A DNA stretch of 64,000 nt. Origin: Bugula neritina (Eukaryota; Bryozoa; Gymnolaemata; Cheilostomatida; Bugulidae). A program made the position numbers and the translations under genes. The stretch spans positions 1,616,680 through 1,680,679 of the forward strand of contig OZ037767.1 of the NCBI GenBank assembly GCA_964035545.1, read 5' to 3'. The notes beneath the pieces were generated by a model. That model was given only the letters and a program-made list of their open reading frames with translations. It made no database searches and was not told the DNA's origin. This document shows, piece by piece, positions 57,276 through 64,000 of this stretch; position 1 is the first letter of the stretch; the number at the start of each line of letters is the position of its first letter.

Positions 57276-57984
57276 CCTTAAATTTAAAGAGCAAGTTTAG
57301 TAAAACCAACCATCTGTTGCAATAACGTCTGTTGCAATAACGTTAAGCAATAGCGGAGAGTTATGCTTAATGCAAATCACAGTATTTAAACCGTAAAGTA
57401 AATTCATTGTGTAATAAGGAACTTTGATATTTTGTTACGAAATCTTTACAAAACAACTTTAACATGTCTTTCTTTTACGCGATTTGAAACCTTTTCTTTT
57501 ACAAATTAAATATAGAAAATATTTTTGCAGATTCAGGTAAACTTTCTGAAATTAGTATTTAAATTATTCAAAGTTGGCGGGTCTTCACAAGAAAAATAAT
57601 GCAAAAACATCATCTTTTGAAAGAGACGATTTTCCACGGAAAGAGGGAAAATATAACTCATAAATTTCAACGAACTTGCAAATTTAACTTGACTTTTTAT
57701 ATATATTTAAAAACCAATTGCGTATAAAAATTAATAATTGAAGGTATCGACATTAAAACAAAGTTGATCGAAAATAAACCTCGATGGGTAAATAAGAACC
57801 TCGCAATAAAAGCCATTCTTAAGCATAAAAAAATAAGAAAAAGTGATAAAGCTTATACAATACTGGTGTAAGGGGGAGAATAGTGTCACAACTATCGGAC
57901 TCATGCAACCAAAATAGCTGGGAGATGAGTAAGTAACAAGTGTCGCTGTAAGTCGTATAGAATGTAAGTAGTATAGAATGAACA
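57276..57984. promoter_or_regulatory. Compact interval between Kelch gene stop and CatSper start
   Basis: 709 bp that must hold the Kelch 3' UTR and the CatSper promoter, both genes reading on the minus strand. AT-rich; no specific motif identified. Confidence 0.4.
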
Positions 57985-58322
57985 TCACTGATACTCGTCT
58001 GAAGATGACTTTCTAGTTGAGAGTTTTCTCTCCTTGAAGTAGTACTGATCATGACAGTTGAGATACAGGAAGGAGGCGTGTGCGTCAGTCAGCTGGTATC
58101 GAGAAGGTAACTCGTAAGCTACCCTATTGTCAGTTATAGTTAGCGCATTCAAGTCATCTAGTGTAGCGGCCCATATCTAAAATAAACGTTTTGAGTGAGA
58201 AATGACCGTATTTGTTTTAGTAATGGTAGTAGTAGTAGCAGTAGTAGTAGTAGTAGTAATAGTACTAGTAGCACTAGTAGTACTAGTAGTAGTAGTAGTA
58301 GCAGTAGTAGTACTAGTAGTAC

Positions 58323-58366
<44 letters not shown>

Positions 58367-58397
58367 CTAGTAGTGCTAGTAGTAGTACTAGTAGTGC

Positions 58398-58453
<56 letters not shown>

Positions 58454-58484
58454 CTAGTAGTGCTAGTAGTAGTACTAGTAGTGC

Positions 58485-58547
<63 letters not shown>

Positions 58548-58589
58548 CAGTAGCAGTAGTAGTAGCAGTAGTAGTAGTAGTAGTAGTAC

Positions 58590-58672
<83 letters not shown>

Positions 58673-61253
58673 CTAGTAGTGCTAGTAGTAGTAGTAGTAG
58701 CAGTAGTAGCAGTAGTAGCAGTAGTAGTAGTAGTAGTAGTAGCAGTAGCAGTAGCAGTAGTAGTAGTAGTAGTAGTAGCAGCAGCAGCAGCGGTAGTAGT
58801 AGTAGTAGTAGTCGTAGTAGTACTAGTAGTGCTAGTAATAGTAGTAGTAGTCACAGTCATACCTCATTATCATTAGCATCATAAAACTCGTGTCCGACAG
58901 AAAAGAGAATCTTTGGCATGTGAGGTAGAATCACAAAATGACCAGTTGATGGCCCCTTCAAGCTGACAGCAATGGTAACATCGGACCACTGGTCAACTCT
59001 GGCATCATATAGCTCCAAGGGAATTTCATTTTTTCTTCCCGCACTACAACATGCAGTCACTTTGCATATATATTGGACTCATTTTTACACCTTGTAACCA
59101 CCAGATACTCATGTGTAAATTATCAACTATAAAACAATATTGGCCAACAAAATGCATCTTTTATCTCTATACATGTTTTCAACATGCTCTTGTTGTAAAA
59201 CAATGCTCCAAGGTTAAAGGCTAAAAGCATCATCAGGCCTTGTAAAGAGACCAACACTACAATAGTAAAACAAACAGCATCAGGGGGGATAATGACTATA
59301 TTTATTCTCTTGCAAGCTAGAATGTAAAGTATATAAGAAGACTGTGACAATAAGACACCCACCTGGCATGAAGTCCTCCACACACAAGCAGATTACTGTC
59401 GCCAAGAGGAAGCATAGAGTGACGTCTCCTACCAGTCCTCATCTTAGCCTTAGACACCCATGCGTGTGATCCTGCAAGGAATTGTAGGCTAAAACTTAAT
59501 CAAATTCCGTTCAGAAAGAAAATATCAAAATTAAATCTTTAATGTGACAAGTATTTAGGTAAATAGGTCATATTACAGCAACTAGGTCACATTACAGTAA
59601 CTAGGTCATATTGCAGTAACTAGGTCATATAACAGCAACTAGGTCATATTACAATAACTAGGTCATGTTACAGTAACTAGGTCATATAACAGTAACTAGG
59701 TCATATTGCAGTAAACAGGCTGTCATAGACACACGGAATCATTAACCTTGACATAATGCATATACAGCATCAGTGATTATGGTTTCCCTGGAAGGGCCGT
59801 AAGAATGTCCCCCGCTGACATAGAGTGCCCCAACCTGAGAGGCAGCAGCACAGCCATCAGTGGGGGAAGGCAAGTCCACCACAGTCTCCCATGTTAATGT
59901 ATTCAGGTCTAAGGCTTGGCAGTTTGTCACAAATGAGTGAGAATAAAGGATATCTTGACCGCCACACAAATAAAGGAGATCACCCAGCGCAGCTACGCCT
60001 ACAATTACAATGGAACAACAATTTGCAAAGTGACTGCTACTTTTGCATCTTAAAAGCACGCTTGATTTCAGAAATTAAGTTTAAAAAGCATAATTTCAAA
60101 TAAAAATGCAACTATTGAAATGAAGTTCAAGTGAATTACCCGAGGGAGCAAGCTGAATAGGTGGAGCTGGTAGTAGGTGTGTCTTTTTAGATGCGGAGTC
60201 ATAACAGTGGACACTCACAACAGAACCATTTCCACTATAAAACCCTCCGTACTCCTTTACAGTCACAAAATATAAACAGCTCTGTACGGTGACAATACCG
60301 CACACTTTGAGGGATGATTCGTGTCCAGATGCAATAGTGAGTACGTTAGTACCGCCAGTTAAAGGGCATTTGCTGCAGGCAACAAGTTCCAAGCATTTAA
60401 GTGGAGTATTTCTCAGCATAAGTACAATGCTGGGTTCTACACTACGAGGACGTCTTTGAATTTCACTGACAGCCCATTTTTTAGAAAAATCAGTGTGATA
60501 TTCATGCGCGGCATTAATTAGTCGAATAATCGCGTCGGGATAGTTTTTCTGTAACAGAATCTCAAGCTCAGATGAAGACATCAGAGCGTATCGAATATGA
60601 GGCAAGAACTTAGTGGTTAGAGCTACTTGGTCTTCTGAATCTGAAAAAACTTTCTCAATCCACTTTTCAACTCTCTTCAGTAAAATAAATTCTGAAGAAA
60701 CTTGTAAACAATTTTTTGACAGAATTGCCATCATGTCTTCAGGTTCTATCCCCTCCATTAAAGTCATGTCTTTGCTAATGGCTTCGAAGCTTTTAGCCAA
60801 GTTTATGTATAAGCCATTTATTGCACTGGTTAATGAATACTTTTTTGCTAAATTCATTAGAAATGCATAACTTGTTACTGTGTACTGTTTACATATCCAG
60901 TCTGATAAAAAATTAATAAGATGCCCGATTTGTAGATGACTACAAGCATCCACAAACCCCTCTATGTTTTCTGAAGTCAAGTGCAAACATCCTATACCTT
61001 TGTACATATATTCAATTAAAGGTTTCACAACTTCAATGTCTAAGCCTTGCAAATTAATTTTATTTTCTTGCGACTCCAACATTCGAGTTTCGCCATCAAA
61101 AAGAATTTTAAAATAATCAGAATGTTTAGATAAGACTGATTTGTGCACTTGGAAATCATATCCGTCGCAAGTCACAAGAAAATCAACTTTGTCGCCAATT
61201 TTTTTAACAATTTTTATGGGTGGTTCATCGCTTCCCTCCTGAAGATCAGCCAT
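57985..61253 (-). CDS. BTB-BACK-Kelch protein (KLHL-like)
   Basis: Exons: 60140-61253, 59747-59998, 59363-59471, 58863-59043, 57985-58176; phases join, about 615 residues, the usual KLHL length. The start ATG at 61251-61253 precedes MADLQEGSDEPPIKIVKK. BTB at about residues 25-125 (DFLVTCDGYDFQVHKSVLS, YFKILFDGE, VKPLIEYMYKG), BACK to about 235 (FLMNLAKKYSL, RVEKWIEKVFSDSEDQVALT), then degenerate Kelch repeats (ALGDLLYLCGGQDI, GALYVSGGHSYGPS, NLLVCGGLHA). Such proteins usually recruit substrates to cullin-3 ubiquitin ligases; the substrate is unknown. The last repeats lack some GG doublets, so the propeller may be divergent. A 650-bp (AGT)n tract lies in its last intron. Confidence 0.9.
58215..58855. 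repeat. (AGT)n microsatellite, about 640 bp
   Basis: AGT/AGC/ACT triplet array in the last Kelch-gene intron. It is open for over 220 codons on both strands (poly-Ser, poly-Val or poly-Thr), which is purely a consequence of the triplet repeat. Confidence 0.97.
59565..59712. repeat. 19-bp minisatellite, about 7 copies
   Basis: Units of TAACTAGGTCATATTACAG in the Kelch-gene intron between exons 59747-59998 and 59363-59471. Confidence 0.9.
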
Positions 61254-63017
61254 AAGAAGAACTTTAACTAGATCTACAACATCAGCAATAGTTATTTTAA
61301 CAAAGTAATAGTAAAACTCGTACTGGCATTGCGCAAGATCGCTCAGCTAAGTTTGGAATTACTAAACACATATGTTATGAACTGTGAAAAAATATTTTTA
61401 TAAAACTGGGTAGTGAGACGACAAAACACAACTCATCAAATTATAATCATAAAACACAACTTGCAATTTCTGCTTTACCAAAAGATGTTAACACATCATT
61501 TACTGTATCAACTCTCTGTAGTCAATATTTTCTATTTTGTGAGCAGGTTTATTATATATATTACTCAGCACTTATTACCTAACTTGCATTCATCAATTTT
61601 GAGCAGTTGGCGTTGCCATTTAAACAAGTTCACCTTTACATCAGATTGACATTTTTCTTAATTTCAGCATTGGCAAATCTTTTTTGTAACTTATTCATCA
61701 GTTAAAAAAGTTATAAATACAGCTTAGTATCACTGTCAGTATAAATATCAGTATAAATATTAGTCTATAGCGCCAGTATCACTGTGACTGTATCGGTGTG
61801 AGTATGAGTAGCGCTATATGAATAATAAATATCATTATCATAGATGATCTGATGATGATAATAGTTACTAATGCTGCTAAAAAATATGAGTATCACTATC
61901 AGTGTCAGTATCACTAGCGTCTAGCAGTGTGCGTATGACTACGACTATGACTATCACTACAACTCATAACTAACTCTAACAGTAACTGGTAAGTTTCAGT
62001 GTTACACTTAGTGACTTACTGCTAGATATAGTCACTAAATTACTATTAGTATTAGTGTATCAGCATCACTATTAGTATCAGTATCAGTATGAACTATAAT
62101 CAGATTGATCAGGATGAGGATTAACCTAAGTAAAGAGTAAGAGTGAGAATATCAATATGGATGATTTGAAGTTTACAATTTGAATTACACTTACAGCAAA
62201 TGCAACAAATACCATTACAATTAACATGCTTAAAATTATCATCGTATAATAATCACTTGAAGCTAAAGCCAATAAACTATGGCGAATAAGTCTAACTCAT
62301 ACTGTAAGTGTAACTAGTGTGCATCCAATGAACTTCATTGTGATTGTGATTGTCATTGTGATTACTTAAAGTGTTCTAGTATAAGTAACATGTTTATTGA
62401 TAATGCCGAATATTGCAGCCTAAATACTTGCACATAAAAACTTAAACACCGAGTTAATTCATATCGTGCCCAAACATATTAGCTAAAGCAAGTACCAAGT
62501 ACGGTCAAGGTTGATTCCCGCAGCTGGATTATATACATTTGTAGACACACACGACTACACTATGAGTATAACTATAAGTATAAGTATTACTATTGCTATT
62601 AGTATTACTAATAGTAATATTATTACTATTAGCATTACATTTACTGTGAATGAAACCCTGTGTTTTTGCTATCACTATCAGTATGAATATTAGTACTATT
62701 ATAATATGTATGTTTATTAAAATAACTATAGTAATTGTTAAATAATTAATTATTATTTTATCGATAATTAAAATTGATATTTCATAATCATTTATTGTCA
62801 TTGTGATTGTGGTAGTCACAATTTGAATTGTCACTTTGTGATGGCAATTCAAATTTTATTTCAATTTGTATAGCCTTCCTTGAACATTAATACTTAGGAC
62901 TAGGTTAGTATTAAGTTTAATTATTTCTATTTTGCCTTTTTTCTTAAATTAATAAAACTTCCATTGTAAAAACTTTCATTGTGATTGTAATACTAATTGA
63001 ACTCATATTGGTTTTAG
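61254..63017. other. Upstream region of Kelch gene and degenerate simple sequence
   Basis: The first few hundred bases beyond 61253 are the likely Kelch promoter. About 61730-62850 is degenerate simple sequence (words such as AGTATCACTATCAGTATCAG and ATTGTGATTGTCATTGTGAT). No supported ORF. Confidence 0.5.
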
Positions 63018-63832
63018 AAACTCCTGTCAGGCATTCGTAACTTCCATGATGTTCAGGTATGATGACCTTATAACCTTATGACCTCTTATTGTTCTCTAAT
63101 AAATTAAAACTGCATAATTTCAACATAATTTTAACTTATAAATTAAATGTGAAAAGTCAAGAGCTGAGCATGATGTTTTCATCAAAATTTCCTTAAAAAG
63201 AACGAAATCAACTTGAAAACAAACATTGGTGTAGTAAAACCAAATGCCAAAGTTTTAAAAAATAAATAAATTTTTGCAGTTATATTAAGTGAATTGCAAA
63301 AATGAAAGCATTTTCAATGCAATTATTTAAGCTGTGTCTTTCTCAAAACCTGTAGTTTTACTGATTGATTACTAATAATTGTATAAGCATCAACAAACGA
63401 TTGAGACAATAGTATAAATAATTGTCACCAGAAGAATAATTGTTTTTTAATTTTTGTGTCTATGTTTAAAAGATAGATTTTTTATTGAAATAGCCTGTTT
63501 GTCAATAAAGTAAGCACTTGATAATTTACAGGCTAAAAGCTTGGACAACTGCCCTCATCACTGTAGTAATACTGAAAACAGCCTTTCTACTGACAAAAAC
63601 AATAACTCATCTAAACTAGTACTTTTTTAAAACGTATTTTATTGTTTGACCATTTTATCACCTCTTGGAGTTATCCCATCATTGCTGTTTTTCTCCCTCT
63701 TTCAGTGTAGTTTGGCAAATGATAGGGAAGGTTGTTCTAGTGATTATACTAGTTCTTCCTCCACTTGTTTTCTCTCTTTGGATGTTGCTAAGAGCTGTGA
63801 GAGACTACAGAAGGCGAATGTGTCGCCGAGAG
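63018..63832 (+). CDS. Possible partial membrane protein, two exons, continues right
   Basis: Candidate exons 63018-63056 and 63706-63832. With phase 1 in and phase 2 across the junction they read NSCQAFVTSMMF then SVVWQMIGKVVLVIILVLPP and a basic segment RDYRRRMCRRE before a GTCAGT donor: one hydrophobic helix followed by a cytoplasmic-type positive patch. The second exon is also open in another frame with several Cys, so the frame is not certain. Family not recognised. Confidence 0.35.
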
Positions 63833-64000
63833 GTCAGTGGTAACCAGTGATCTCTCCTTTACTGTGCCTACCAACCTCTGAGCTCAGGAATAATATTCTT
63901 ATTACAAATCATATGCATGTTTTAAAACTTGGAGTTGTCATCTATTGTGTTGAAGGGGCGAATCACTGTTGGGTTTTTCCATCCGTATTGCAACGCAGGC

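Noticed and set aside
58177-58884. Open frames of 220-229 codons of poly-Ser, poly-Val and poly-Thr
   Set aside because: Artefact of an (AGT)n microsatellite lying between two well-supported Kelch-gene exons.

Overview
This is a eukaryotic window: intron-rich, AT-rich and full of minisatellites, with no operons. By joining open segments at phase-compatible GT-AG (once GC-AG) junctions I reconstructed seven genes, and there is a probable eighth at the right edge. The gene set is animal: a P5A ATPase, a B56 subunit of PP2A, a BTB-BACK-Kelch protein, a caspase-type protease and a CatSper auxiliary subunit. CatSper and caspase together, with short genes and strongly conserved B56 and ATP13A1, suggest an early-branching, probably marine, metazoan with flagellated sperm. 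A sponge is my best guess, but the sequence does not prove the taxon.

Layout. 98-13244 (-): ATP13A1, the ER P5A-ATPase; 21 coding exons are visible and the C-terminus lies off the left edge. 13245-15157: shared head-to-head upstream region. 15158-24285 (+): PPP2R5 (B56 delta/gamma-like), 13 coding exons. 24286-28540: intergenic DNA with a 771-bp TTAA-flanked inverted-repeat element and a 633-bp inverted-repeat element (27864-28496). The second element carries a hammerhead ribozyme on the minus strand and a perfect 84-bp palindrome. 28541-33619 (+): secreted NHL-repeat protein with a Thr/Ala-rich segment. 39248-43088 (+): orphan Cys-rich single-pass membrane protein. 45438-57275 (-): CatSper delta/epsilon-like subunit, 17 exons; its 4.2-kb intron 11 contains a same-strand ankyrin-repeat plus caspase gene (48827-50745). 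57985-61253 (-): BTB-BACK-Kelch gene. 63018-63832 (+): two possible exons of a membrane protein that continues off the right edge.

The most unusual features are: (1) a structurally complete type I hammerhead ribozyme inside a repeat element 45 bp upstream of the NHL gene start codon; (2) minisatellites that repeatedly include a real splice site of the exon they touch. Two of these arrays have a 30-bp unit that is in frame and open, so upstream copies of the acceptor would add whole 10-residue blocks to ATP13A1 or CatSper; (3) an ankyrin-caspase fusion nested in a sperm-channel gene; (4) several palindromic non-autonomous DNA-transposon-like elements, one family present twice.

The genes do not form one pathway. 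ATP13A1 works in the ER membrane, B56 targets PP2A, CatSper delta/epsilon belongs to the sperm flagellar Ca2+ channel, and the Kelch protein is probably a cullin-3 adaptor. All exon coordinates come from hand reading of junctions and reading phase; UTRs and transcription starts were not determined.
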